Positions 10,043-22,207 of a stretch of 64,000 nt of DNA are shown one piece after another; within the stretch, counting starts at the first letter, position 1; each line of letters opens with the position of its first letter. The translations under genes and the position numbers were made by a program. The stretch is from Adiantum capillus-veneris (Eukaryota; Streptophyta; Polypodiopsida; Polypodiales; Pteridaceae). The stretch is taken from positions 97,354,412-97,418,411 of the forward strand of contig CM043963.1 in assembly GCA_014529385.2 (NCBI GenBank). Reading direction: 5' to 3'. Under the pieces are notes generated by a model. It had not been told where the DNA came from, did no database searches, and saw nothing but the letters and a program-made list of their open reading frames with translations.

Positions 10043-12523
10043 ATGGCTGGATCACAGGACACTGCTCTTTACAATATCAAGAAGTTGGATGGAACCAATT
10101 TCCCATTGTGGAAGAAGCAGATTTGGCACGTGTTGGTACAAAAGAAGCAGATAAAACCTATAAAGCTCAAGGGGATAAAACCAGAAGATATGGACGAAGA
10201 TGAATGGAGCGAAATGGATGAATTGGCACTTTCTACCATTATGCTGACTTTGGCAGAAAGCGTTTACTTCAATGTAGCAGACGAGATGTCGGCTTATGAA
10301 GCATGGACAAAGCTGAGTGATCTTTATGAGAAGCAGAGTGCAGCTTCACAGGTATACTGGCTTAAGAAGCTTGTTGACTTGAAGATGAAAGAAGGGACAC
10401 CTATGTCCAATCATTTGAATGAATTCAACACCATCTACAGTCAGTTGTCAGCTCAAGGTGTCAAGTTTGATGAACCTGTTAGAGCCATGTTCTGTTGATC
10501 ACATTGCCGGAAAGTTGGGACACTTTTCACACAGCTTTGAGTAATTCTGCACCTCTAGATGGTTTGACCATAGCAGGTGTAGAAGGCAGTCTGCTTACTG
10601 AAGAAACCAACAGAAAGACAATGGACAAAGGCAAAGGAACAGCCTTAGTTGTCAGGGGAAGGACCAAAGAAAAGTACAAAGGTGGAAAGAGGAATCAGTC
10701 TCGTAGCAAGTCCCGCAGTGCTAAAGGCAAGAGTGACATAGAATGCTACCATTGTGGCAAGAAGGGTCACATGAAAAGAGACTGCAGAGAATGGAAAGCA
10801 GAAAAAGGCAAAGAGAAAGCTGAAGACCATGGTGAGAAGAACAAGTCCTCAATGAAGATTCAAGAAATAAATGTGACAAACATTGTTGCAGAGGATGACA
10901 GTCTAGTGTCAGGAGACATCTACTTCTTGAAGAATACAATGGACTCATCTCTTCTTACAGCATCTGATGGAAATGCACTAAGTGACTGGATTATAGACTC
11001 AGGGGCATCACTTCATGTGTCTCCAAACAAGGAGTGGTTTACCTCTTATGTGACCACTAAAGATCATGTTCGGCTAGGCAATGGGCAGACATGTGAGATC
11101 TTAGGTGTTGGAGATGTTCAATTGAAGTTTCAGAATGGCTCTTCTTTCACGCTGAAGAATGTGAGACATGTTCCCGCAATTACAAAGAGCTTGATTAGCA
11201 CAGGTTTACTTGATGATGTTGGCTACGTCACCACTTTTGGACAGAACATGTGGAAGATATCCAAGGGTTCTATGACAGTAGCACATGGAGTAAAGTCTGG
11301 AGGACTTTACATGATTTATGTATCAAATGTCTCTAAAAATGTAATCAATGTAACCGAGCAGCCGAACGTTTCTTTGTGGCATAGCCGGTTAGGACATATG
11401 TCCAAGAAGGGAATGAAAATCTTGTCTCGTTCTGGTTATTTGCCTGGCTTGTCATTTAATGATTTTGAATTCTGTGAACATTGTCTGTATGGTAAGCAAA
11501 CACAACAGCCACATAAGCATAGAAGCAGTAGAAGAGATACCCAGTTGGCACTTGTTCATAGTGATTTGTGTGGACCTATGCCTAACCTATCTCTAGGGGG
11601 AGCTTCTTACTTTATGAGATTTATAGATGATTACTCGAGGAAAGTATGGGTTTACTTTCTCAAGCACAAGGATGAAGCGTTTAGTGTTTTCAAAACGTTT
11701 GTGACACTTGTGGAGAATCAGAGTGGCAAGAAGCTTAAATGCTTACACACTGACAATGGTGGAGAGTATGTTTCAAAGGCCTTTTAGGACTTTTGTGAGT
11801 CAAAAGGTATAAAAAGTGAACTTACTGCTCCTTACAATCCTCCTCAAAATGGTGTTGCTGAGAGGATGAATAGGACCATACAAGAGAAGGTCAGAAGTAT
11901 GTTGTCTAATGCACAATTGCCAAATGGGTTTTGGGCTGAAGCTGTATCAACAGCTGTTCAACTTATAAATAGATCTCCTAGCAAGGTTTTGCAGAAGGAT
12001 TCAGTGCCCTCATACAAGCATCTCAAAGTCTTTGGCTGTGAGGCATATACTCATGTTCCAAAGGACTTTAGGAACAAACTTGAGCCAAATAGTAGAAAGT
12101 GCATCTTTCTAGGCTATGGTAATTCTAGTGAGATGGGGTATAGACTTTGGGATCCCGAATCCAGAAAGGTTATCCGCAGCAATGATGTTCACTTTAATGA
12201 AGCCAAATATCATTCTAAACCAGAGAGGGTTGAGGAGATTAGAAGAGTTGTCTTCCAAGAAGATGGACCTGCACGTGCAAGACAAAATGTCAGGGCTCAA
12301 GAGGAGCAAGGACAAGATAGAGTGGAACCACAGGTTGTGGCTGAGCCTCAGCCACCTATTTTGCATAAATCAGGACGTATCTCACGACCTCCTGATCGGT
12401 TTGTTCCATCTATGAACTATGTCATGTTGGCTGATTGCAATGAGCCGTCATGTTACAAGGACGCAGTGCAAATGAAGGACTCCAGGAATTGGCAATTGTC
12501 CATGCAGTCAGAGATGACAGCTC
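10043..12523 (+). mobile_element. C1 gag, protease and integrase region
   Basis: The block starts MAGSQDTALYNIKKLDGTNF, a typical copia gag beginning, followed by the UBN2-type gag core. A CCHC knuckle CYHCGKKGHMKRDC lies at about 10744-10785. The protease signature IIDSGASLHV is near 10,990, the pre-integrase motif LWHSRLGHM near 11,380, then the integrase core (HSDLCGPMP; DNGGEY near 11,750). The block ends where N1 is inserted. It is a fossil with a small number of breaks. Confidence 0.88.
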
Positions 12524-12855
12524 TGTTATGGAATTGATATCTTATTATTTATTGCAGCTGTGACAGGTGGAAAAGGCTTGACCGAGCTAAGCTATTGCAA
12601 AAGGATATCATATTTTATGTACATTTTATTATTCAAGTGCTCTTTATGAGGTTTGGCCATTTATGATCGGCCGGCCAGTTTGTACTCACATTGACCATTG
12701 AAGAAATCTATGAAAGAAATACGTGCAAGAGGGAAATGGTCACTCTTGCACGGGGGGAGATTGCACCCAGTGTCTGCGCTACTCTTCTCATCTCTCCCCT
12801 CTTCTCTCTCGCCGTGCCGGCGTAGCACTCCACTCTAGGAGGTGCGCCTGCACGT

Positions 12856-12948
<93 letters not shown>

Positions 12949-13074
12949 CTGTTCGTGTATCTTGCGATCATGCGACCATGTGATTGTGCCAAGTATGCCG
13001 ATTAGCTTGTTTTATGCTGTTTATTGTGTTATTTTGGGTATTTTGCAGGGAACTCCACGCCTCCGATTGTAGCA
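12524..13074 (+). repeat. 5' LTR of N1
   Basis: 551 bases. Contains a CT microsatellite of about 89 bases (12857-12945) followed by a conserved GTTCGTGTATCTTGCGATCA segment. Confidence 0.9.
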
Positions 13075-13075
13075 G

Positions 13076-13087
13076 TGGTATCAGAGC
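13076..13087 (+). other. tRNA-Met primer-binding site of N1
   Basis: TGGTATCAGAGC lies 1 base after the 5' LTR end; it is the strongest sign that N1 is a reverse-transcribed LTR element. Confidence 0.9.
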
Positions 13088-14353
13088 TATGACTACGCTC
13101 CTCCACATAGAACAATCATAGCTATAGAAACGTTTCTCTACAACGATGGGAGATACGAAGAAGGAGAAAGACAAATTATTTTGCAACATGGATGCAACTC
13201 AGGGTAGCTATCCAGATAAGTATTTTATTTTATTTGCGTTTTTGTATTGAATATAATATGTGTGCATAATTGCTTTCAAAAAGAGAGATATCATGATTTA
13301 AGAGTACGACTAGGGAGGATGTAGTAATTAGATACAATCTGATGATGGAAAAGAAACATGATAAATTTCTACTTTTTATGTTAACCCTATTAGGAAGGGA
13401 AGAAGAAGAATAAATAGAGTAGTAAAATGAATGATTAGAGATTTTTTTTTAATGTCATAAAAGTTGAGTTCGGATGGACATAGAAGCTACTAGAAAGACT
13501 TCATAGATACATTCAATGAACCTTAAACAGAAAAAAGAAACGGAGATTTGGAGATTGCTTTAATGACCTGTGTGAAACAACCCTAAGAGGTTTCAAAAAA
13601 ATAAAAAAAATAAAAATCACGCAACCCTTGAGACATCTGCAACAAGCGTAGCATCAGGTTGTGAAGTGCATGCATTGGGAAGAACCGCTTGTGGACAACA
13701 AGGAGCCGTGGCAAGAGAAAGATGACAAGGCATAGAGAGGAAGCGAATTTTTCTGATTGCAGTAGTTGTCGAGGGAAGCTCATTCTACACCAAGCAGGAA
13801 ATCCATAACCACTCAAGGTTGAACATCATCTGCAGTGCATGACGACAACTAACTACAGCAGTCGGTACAATTGATGACGGTAGCCATGAGTGAACACGAT
13901 TAAAAGGACTTCTACTGAGAGTCTGCAACCGGGAGCCGCCATGCATCCAACTAGACATGCACCAATCATCGCACTCTTTCCACTGAGCCGTCCCCTCGCT
14001 TCTTCAAATAGCAGGTATGCAGACCACAGAACACTCGAAAATCTCTCTCTCTCGTCGGTAATTGACGGTCCAGAACTGCCACCTTTTCCCCTCCTTTAAA
14101 TCACCAACCACTCCTTTTTTAACCAACACTAGAAGCCTCGGGCTCTCATGCACCATCATGTAGTTTTGCACAGGCGCATACAACCCACACATGCTCCCTC
14201 TCATTCTCACTCTCACACACTTTTACGCGCTGCCCCCCTCTCGCAGACCTCCCACAACATGGCGACAGCCGCCTTGCAGCATGGCAGCACTGGTGACACC
14301 AGCCAGTATACTCACTCCAACAGTGCCGTTCCCCACCCACACACACCCCCGTG

Positions 14354-14377
14354 CCCCCCCCCCCCCCCCCCCCCCCC
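14354..14377. repeat. 24-base poly-C run in a C-rich segment
   Basis: An uninterrupted C run followed by TT and six more C. Its complement is a long G run, so it could form quadruplex structures and is prone to sequencing length error. Confidence 0.9.
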
Positions 14378-14686
14378 TTCCCCCCCGGCCGGGCTGCATG
14401 ACAAGTTGCCTCACCCACCTGATAGCCTACCCTCACTTTTCGGAGCCACACAAACGTCGCCAGTTCAACTACCTACTACGCTTTACTACACATGCAAAAA
14501 CTGCATGGAGTTCGTTGTAGACATCTCTCTTTCTCTTTCACTCCCACTCACACATCCACAACCTTACGCTGCCAACCACTACCGTTCACCAACTCGCATG
14601 GAGTAGCAACCTCCCAAGCCAATCTGTGGTACAACATCCTGCAACAAACATCACCACTGATTTGGTTGAGAAGCCCACCAACACTC

Positions 14687-14787
<101 letters not shown>

Positions 14788-16890
14788 GTTGCCTGCATGG
14801 CGCCGTCATGCGGCTCGTGCTCATAGTGGCTGCAGGTAATGCGATGGACCTCCCATTAGCGACCTCAATATTGCGCATCCATGCAATACAGAGAGGACCT
14901 CGACAATTGCGAGGCTGCAGCACGCACCCTCCCTCCCTCGTTTTTTTTTTCTTTTCTTTTCACGCCCACCCCCACAATATCATAGATGATATGTTGGCCG
15001 AAACTCGAGTAAGGTGGGTTCCTTCACCAACTACCAAAACTCGCCAGTACCATCTTGCCCAGTTTGCCCATATCCTACACTCAAAGCATTACAGGAAGCC
15101 ATAATGCGGGCAGGGCACTTCTCTCGGACACGTTTTCCCACAAGCTTTGTCGACGAGCATTTGGTGAAGCTTTCAGGGATGCTCACCTCTTCTTCCTCCA
15201 CGATGGCAGCAAATTCACAGGCCTTGGTATGTAAGGCAAATAGCTCTCAAAAATTTGACAAGGAGACAGGACCTTACCAAGCCCCAAGTGGCGTGCCTTT
15301 TTCTCTGCGGCCACGGTGAAGTGGGATAGCCATACTCCGGAAATTAAGCACTCGTCAACCTTAACCACCTACATCAGTACTCTCGCAGACGTTGCTTCAA
15401 TGCCAGGCAGGAGCCATGCACTCGTGGCTTAGCGATACACCACCTCTCTTTCCAGGAAGAAGATCGGAAGCCAGTCATGAGACAATGTACCTGTAATGGC
15501 GGCTTGATTGCTTGCTGGGAGATTGAGCCTCAAAAGGGGTCTGATAAGCCTTCCAACACATCGGGATACCTCTTTCTCCATTTATGGCAATGATGAAGCA
15601 GTCTTTACGGAACCCTCATCATCCATGATTGCTATACCTACCGAGGAGAACGTTGATCCCTTTCTCCTATGATTTCAATGATTTTCATTATGTAATGATT
15701 TATTATTTATGTTGAAATATGTGATTACAACTACTGCGATCTGCGCTCACCGATTGTCTACGCATTGTCTTGTCAGTTTTGAGTAAGTTGTATAAGATAC
15801 CAACTCCCATCCTACCTCCTCCCAGTTAACATCCAGAGGCTTAAGTAGATGGTTTTATAAGGCATTTCCTTGACGCACCAAAAATCTATATTCTCATCCC
15901 TAATTCTAGCTCTACCTAACAAATAATTTTTCATAAATAAAGGCTTCTAGGCAAAGGCAATTCAAGATCAAATTACTTTTGGGTTGTTTGTCCAATCAGT
16001 CACGGTTAATCATCGTAGAGGTTTGTCAGTCCTCAATGTAATTTTATCTCCCACATTGCACTATAAAATCCAATTAGATCTCCTTACCTACATTATTTTT
16101 TCTGGCTTGTTTGTGGTTTTTGTCTATCTGTGTTGTTTCGTTAGGACTGCACCATTTTCTCACATTTCCATTTTCGCAGGGCTATGGCTAACTTTTAATC
16201 TGTGTTCCAGCTTCATTTTTGCGATTGTTGAATCAAAGTGCTAACACTGTATGTTCTTAATATGTGATCGCACACTAATCTTGAATCACATGCTCAACAG
16301 ACAACATAGTCTTGTCTTTTATTTCAAATTACTAACACAAAATTAACATATTTTGGAATTGTTAATTATACTATAGAGCAAGTTTGATAGTCGCAGTCCT
16401 CCTTAGCTTCTACAAATCTGTTTGACACGCCTCAGATGCAAGTTACGGTCATATCTATCTCCACAAACACACTGCCTCAAATAATTTTGATGCAGTGTAC
16501 CCTCAAGGTATGTACATTAACCTCACTCCCCTTTTCATAATTGCTTTACCGACAATCTTTTATAGATTAGGCAACTCAACATCTCTCACGTCATCACTAA
16601 TACTTATCAAATGGAATCTCAGATACATCACTTTTATTTTTAAATTTCATTTCTCTACATTATCTGCTCACTGAATACTCCATCAAATGCTTCGATCATG
16701 GCTTCTAGTTGTACTACAAGTACTTTTGATGATTTGTCAATAAGCCCTGCAGCTACTCATGTGAGCCACAGTGTTTGGGGTAATGCACAAAAATTTGTAA
16801 GTGCCTTGATATACTGCAATGAGATGTCAACATAGTAACTATTTTTATTTTCTCCTTTATGCCTCGTCTAGTCCATTGGTCACAAGCACA

Positions 16891-17083
16891 CAGATCCGCC
16901 GATTTAGGCAGTGTGTCAATGCTCATGTAGTGCAGATTCGCCGATTTAGGCAGCACAACAACAAACTACAGATTCACGCTTTTTTGAACTTATATCAAAT
17001 GCAGATTCGCCGATTTAGGCAGCATTAGTGCAGATTCGCCAATTTAGGCAGCACGTCAGGTGTAGATTCGCCGATTTAGGCAA
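16891..17083 (+). repeat. Five interspersed copies of CAGATTCGCCGATTTAGGCAG
   Basis: Near-identical 21-base units start at 16891, 16933, 17002, 17031 and 17063, with gaps of about 8-48 bases. Spacers are irregular and unrelated. The unit varies at only one to three positions between copies while the surroundings do not repeat. Function is unknown. Confidence 0.85.
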
Positions 17084-17522
17084 CACCGATCACAAAATCA
17101 TGCTGCAGTGACTGGCCACCACTGTAACTGGTATGATTTTTGTTACCCGGGTACATAATGAAATTGATTTGGATTTGGACTTATATTGTGGAATTGGAAT
17201 TGTATTGGGATTTGGTATCTGGTGATTATTACGACAGTGTTTATGTGATGAGACTTGACATTATGAGATTGATGATGAGTGTGACCAACGATATCCTGAT
17301 TCATTAGGGTATGACATATACTGCTTATTCTAGTGGTATGGGACACTAGAATAGGTAGTATGTGGATGACGGCAGGCATAAGCTAATGTTGTTTAATTTC
17401 ATCAATTTTTCTTTTGTTATGTGATGCTTTTGGCACAACATACTAATCATTGTCTTTGACAAGTATTGTTTGCAGATTTTTATCTTCGCAACTGAGGACA
17501 ATTGCTTTCCAACGGAGAGGTA

Positions 17523-17854
17523 TGTTATGGAATTGATATCTTATTATTTATTGCAGCTGTGAGAGGTGGAAGAGGCTTGACCGAGCTAAGCTATTGCAAA
17601 AGGATATCATATTTTATGTACATTTTATTATTCAAGTGCTCTTTATGAGGTTTGGCCATTTATGACCGGCCGGCCAGTTTGTACTCACATTGACCATTGA
17701 AGAAATCTATAAAAGAAATACGTGCAAGAGGGAAATGGTCACTCTTGCACGGGGGGAGATTGCACCCAGTGTCTGCGTTGCTCTTCTCATCTCTCCCCTC
17801 TTCTCTCTCGCCGTGCTGGCGTAGCACTCTGCTCTAGGAGGTGCGCCTGCACGT

Positions 17855-17945
<91 letters not shown>

Positions 17946-18081
17946 CTGTCTCTCTCTGTTCGTGTATCTTGCGATCATGCGACCACGTGATTGTGCCAGG
18001 TATGCCGATTAGCTTGTTTTATGTTGTTTATTGTGTTATTTCGGGTATTTTGTAGGGAACTCCACGCCTCCGATTGTAGCA
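17523..18081 (+). repeat. 3' LTR of N1
   Basis: 559 bases, TGTTATGG to GTAGCA, matching 12524-13074 including a CT tract of similar length (about 17855-17941). A purine-rich CGGAGAGGTA precedes it. Confidence 0.9.
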
Positions 18082-19557
18082 AGCTCTGCATAAAAACCAA
18101 ACATGGAAGCTAGTTAAATTACCATAGGGCAAAAAGACTCTACCTTGTAAATGGGTTTACAGGTATAAGATCACCACTCATGATAGTCAGCCAAAGTACA
18201 AAGCAAGGCTTATTGCCAAGGGCTTTAAGCAAGAACAAGGCATTGACTTTGATGAAGTCCTCTCTCCGGTGGTCAAGATGACTACATTGAGATTCTTTCT
18301 TGCATTGGTTGCATATTAGATTTGGTGTTGCACCAAATGAATGTCAAGACAACGTTCTTGCATGGTGATTTAAATGTGGAAATTTACATGCAGCAGCCAG
18401 AAGGGTTTGTTAAGAAAGGCAAGGAAGATTTGGTATGCCAGTTGTTAAAGAGTCTTTATGGATTAAAACAATCACCGAGGGCATGGTACCATAAGTTCCA
18501 CAAGTTTATGCTTTCTCAAGGCTACAAACGTAGTGAGTTCGATCATTGTCTATATACAAAGAAGGCTAAGGATGGCAGTTGGCTGATCCTTATTTTGTAT
18601 GTGGATGACATGTTGATTGCTGGCAAGCACTTGGAAGAAATTTCAGCTTTGAAGTCAAAGATGGCAAAATTGTTTGACATGAAAGACATGGGTGAGGCAA
18701 GTCATATTCTTGGTATGCGCATTGAGAGAGACAGATCAAAGAAGTTGATTTGGTTATCTCAAACAGAGTATATTGACAAGGTTTTGCAACGTTTCAATAT
18801 GGAGAAGGGAAAGGCATTGAGTGTTCCATTGCCACCATATGTGAAACTTAGCAAACAAGATTGTCCTGTGTGTGAGGAAGAACAGGCTGAAATGGATAAG
18901 ATTCCATATGCGTCTGCAGTGGGTAGTTTGATGTATGCAATGATTGCTACTCGCCCAGACATTGCATTTGCAGTGGGAGTAGTAAGTCGATACATGTCAA
19001 ACCCAGGCAAGAAACATTGGGAGGCAGTGAAAGGAATATTGAGATACCTGAAAGCTACAAAGAGTATGCGTATATGCTATGGGAGTCGGGAGCTAAGTGT
19101 AAAGGGTTTTACAGACTCAAATTATGCAGGTGACTTAGACAATCGAAGGTCTACTTCAGGGTATGTCTTTACATTGGCTGGTGGAGCAGTATCATGGCGT
19201 TCTAGATTACAAGATTGTGTTACTCAGTCTACTACAGAGGTTGAATATGTTGCAGCATCAGAGGCATGAAAAGAATCAATTTGGCTTAATCGACTAGTAA
19301 CAGATTTGGAAATCAAAGAAGGGATGCATGTGTTATATTGTGATAGTCAGAGTGCTATACAATTGGCTCGCAATCCAGTTTATCACTCAAAGACAAAGAA
19401 TGTGGATGTGAAGTATCATTTCATCAGGGAAATGCTCGAGGATAAGCAAATTCAGCTTGTCAAAGTTCACACCACAGAAAATCTTGCTGATCTACTTACA
19501 AAAGGACTTCCCTCAGAGAGCTTTGCGCATTTTCGCAAGCAGTCAGGTGTAGGGTAG
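18082..19557 (+). mobile_element. C1 reverse transcriptase and RNase H region
   Basis: This continues C1 pol downstream of N1. RVT_2-type copia RT shows TFLHGDL, SLYGLKQSPRAW and the catalytic YVDDML near 18,600. RNase H shows YCDSQSAIQLARNP, and the end has the typical NLADLLTKGLP. Domain content is nearly complete; a few breaks are present. Confidence 0.88.
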
Positions 19558-19630
19558 TACATCACTTCTCTACATCTTTTGTATATTAGCTTGTATAGTA
19601 GCTTCTCTCACACTTAAAGTACCACATTGG

Positions 19631-19646
19631 ACTTTAAGTGGGAGGT
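19631..19646 (+). other. Polypurine tract of C1
   Basis: ACTTTAAGTGGGAGGT directly precedes the 3' LTR. The same 16 bases precede the C2 LTR at 56819-56834. Confidence 0.85.
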
Positions 19647-19837
19647 TGTTGGGGTATAAAGCCCAATGTGGTGCCTAGGTAAGTGGGCGGGCCGCTAGGT
19701 ATGTACACATATTCTTTTGTAAGAACCTAATAAGAACTCACTATGCTCTACACATTACAGTAGAGCGAGTTCACCATATTGTCGTGCTCTTCTTCTCGCA
19801 CTCTCTCTCGTGTCGCACTTCCGCTCGTACTCCTTCA
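19647..19837 (+). repeat. 3' LTR of C1
   Basis: 191 bases, TGTTGGGGTATAAAGCC to CTCCTTCA, followed at once by the CATAT target duplicate. Confidence 0.92.
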
Positions 19838-20105
19838 CATATCATACTTCCAAAGTAGAGTGACAAGTTCTACTTGGTGTTTGCGAGATGTCGTCACCAC
19901 AAACATGATCCTAAGCATGCATACCTCTTAAATTTTGTGCACAATAAAAGAAAGAGAATGAGTCTTATAAGACAAAAACATTGTTCGTTTAAAATGCACT
20001 TTCATTAGCTTACTCTAGTGTAGCATTGTAAGCATTGACAAGGTTCATATTATCCTTAAGCTAGGTTCCTTGCATTCCTCTACAATCTTTAAAAGGATAA
20101 TCCGT
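19838..20105 (-). other. A1 3' non-coding region, continued
   Basis: Matches 37941-38280 in A2 almost base for base, which shows that it belongs to family A and that C1 split it. Confidence 0.8.
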
Positions 20106-21460
20106 AAACTTAATAAGATCGTTGGATAATCTTACTGTCTCTTAATACCTTGTCTTCATGTCGTAGGATAGACTCAGATTGAAGTACTTCTTCTTGATCT
20201 TCCATTTTTGGAGGTTTTGCAACTATTGCTTCTTTTGGTGGCGCTCCTTTGTAAGGCTTAAGTAAGCTCTCATGGAAAACATTGTGCATGAGCCAATGGT
20301 TGGGCAACTTTAATTGATAAGCCATCTCATTGATTAGCTTAAGAATTTAAAAAGGGCCATAGTATCTTTTTGCTAGTTTAGCATAATACTCTTGGTGGCC
20401 TATAAGATTCTTGCTCGTAGTATGCCTTAGACGAGCCTTGAGAAACTTTAGCATGACCCAATCATTTTCCTTAAAGGCTAAGGCTCTTTTATGCTTATTA
20501 GCAGTAGCCCTTTTTTTCTTTTCTTTGAGATGGATATAATCTCTTTAATATTTGGAAAATATTCTTGTGAGTCTCGACTATATTCATCAACAACAACGAA
20601 GATCTTCCCATGTACTTTAAGTAGTAAGGGACTTTTGGATCTCGTTAACCCCGATGGTTCTTTCCCAATAGAAGTATGTACAATGTCATTACACACATAC
20701 TCTATAAGAGGTAGGTACTTCTCTCATTGAGAATGTTGATCTACTTCCACGACATAGGCTTTTAGTAGATTCAAGAATTATTAGATTAGTTATTTCACTT
20801 TGATCATCCATTTGTGACGATAGGCCAACAGAGAAATTTAATCTACTTCCTAGATTTTCAAAGAGACCCTTCTAGAAATTACTGATTATTCTAGGATCTT
20901 TGTCCGACACTATGGATGTTGGCAAGCCATGATACTTGAATATTTAAGATCTAGAGAGGGTTGCCATTTGATGTGCCTTAATAGTCTTTTTGAAATGTAT
21001 AGAGCATGTTTTCCTGCTAGGCCTGTTGACTGAAACAATCCAAGTTTCTTCCCTCGATCAAATTTCAATTTTTTGGTACACCACACATTTTGAAACATAC
21101 TCTTGTATGTTCATTTTTCATGGTAGACCAACAGAAATACATTTCTACTCCTCGAAGATTAGATTATGAAATCCCTCTTTGCCCCGTATAAGGAGAAGCA
21201 TGGGATTCATACCTGACTTTCTTATTGTATGGGTGAGTAACACATAGCCTATTGCCAATTGGAAGATAACCATCCTTCAAGGTGAATGGTTCTTTTTTCT
21301 TCCCTAATGCAAAGGTTGTAATTACCTACTTAAAGTCTCGGTCAGTAGCATACTCATCTATCTTTAAAAATAGATCATTGTGAGTTGCTGTAGACACCAC
21401 ATTTATCCTTGGCCATCGTGAAAGTGCATTGACCACTTGAAGCGAGCAATGTGAGGAATA
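20106..21460 (-). mobile_element. A1 integrase remnant with chromodomain-like tail
   Basis: On the minus strand, the C-terminal end reads AYQLKLPNHWLMHNVFHESL, then LLKPYKG and an EEVLQSESILRHEDKVLR segment, a typical end of Ty3 chromovirus integrases. Upstream, VVDEYSRDSQEYFPNIKEII also fits the integrase C-terminal region. The catalytic core is badly decayed. Many breaks. Confidence 0.7.
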
Positions 21461-21466
21461 TGAAAT

Positions 21467-21905
21467 TTAAATTGCAAAAGAAAATCTGCCCACCTCATTT
21501 GTTTGTTGGAGAGCTTGGTTTGCATCATGAAGTTCTTGAGGCTTTGTGATCCATTCGTAGGATGAATGGAGCCCCAAGAGATAGTGCTTCCACGTGTCTA
21601 GGGCATGTAGAACAGTTAAAAGCTCTTTTTCATATATGCCCAAGACCCGTTCATTGGCATTGAGCCTTCGGCTCTCATATGCTATGGCATGCCCTTCTTG
21701 AAGCAAAACTGCTCCAAGGCAATCACCACAAGCATCACATTGGACCTCAATTGGCTTTGAGAGATCTGGAAGCATAAGGACTGGTTAGAGGTAAGCTTCT
21801 CTTTGAGCTTGTCAAAAGCATTTTGTCCTTTAGTAGTCCATGGGTACTTAATGTTCTTCTTTGTTAAGTCATGCAATGGTCTTGCTATTTGTTGAGAGAA
21901 TTTTG
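21467..21905 (-). mobile_element. A1 RNase H remnant
   Basis: Minus strand. FSQQIARPLHDLTKKNIKYP and QNAFDKLKEKLTS mark the connection domain; QCDACGDCLGAVLLQEGHAI and YESRRLNANE mark a Ty3 RNase H. C3 is inserted at its right edge. Broken. Confidence 0.78.
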
Positions 21906-22132
21906 TGTTGGAATTAGGGTTGCAGAGAAACACACACAGCTTGGAGAAGACGAAGGAAGCTCAAGGCACACAATAGAGAGTGTATTACTTAGTGTGCAAT
22001 GGAAAGATGGATAGCCCTAGAGTGATGGGCGTATATACAATGCACGGCGGAAAAAACCTCCTAAAAAGGGAAAAAATGCCCCGGCGATCTTAGTGTGTTG
22101 ACACACATCACTACCACATGTATATGGTAACA
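21906..22132 (-). repeat. 3' LTR of C3
   Basis: 227 bases, about 96% identical to 27345-27571. On the minus strand a purine-rich AGTGGGGATTTG segment sits just before it as polypurine tract. Confidence 0.9.
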
Positions 22133-22207
22133 AATCCCCACTGGAGTGATGCGGTGAATGAGAGCTGGCACATGAGTAAAGGGAAGTGCCATGCCCTGAG
22201 GACAAGA

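Noticed and set aside
12842-13072. Long SLSLSLSL or RERERERE frames as proteins (also at 2167, 3106, 6281, 6424, 14492, 14586, 17722, 17787)
   Set aside because: They are translations of CT/GA microsatellites; composition, not selection, keeps them open.
14148-14606. Pro/His-rich and Gly-rich frames near the poly-C run
   Set aside because: They are driven by the C/G run and CA-rich words; no domain, and nothing similar on the other side of the run.
16891-17083. CRISPR-like array (repeats with unique spacers)
   Set aside because: The genome is plant nuclear, spacers vary from about 8 to 48 bases, there are only five units, and it lies inside an LTR element.
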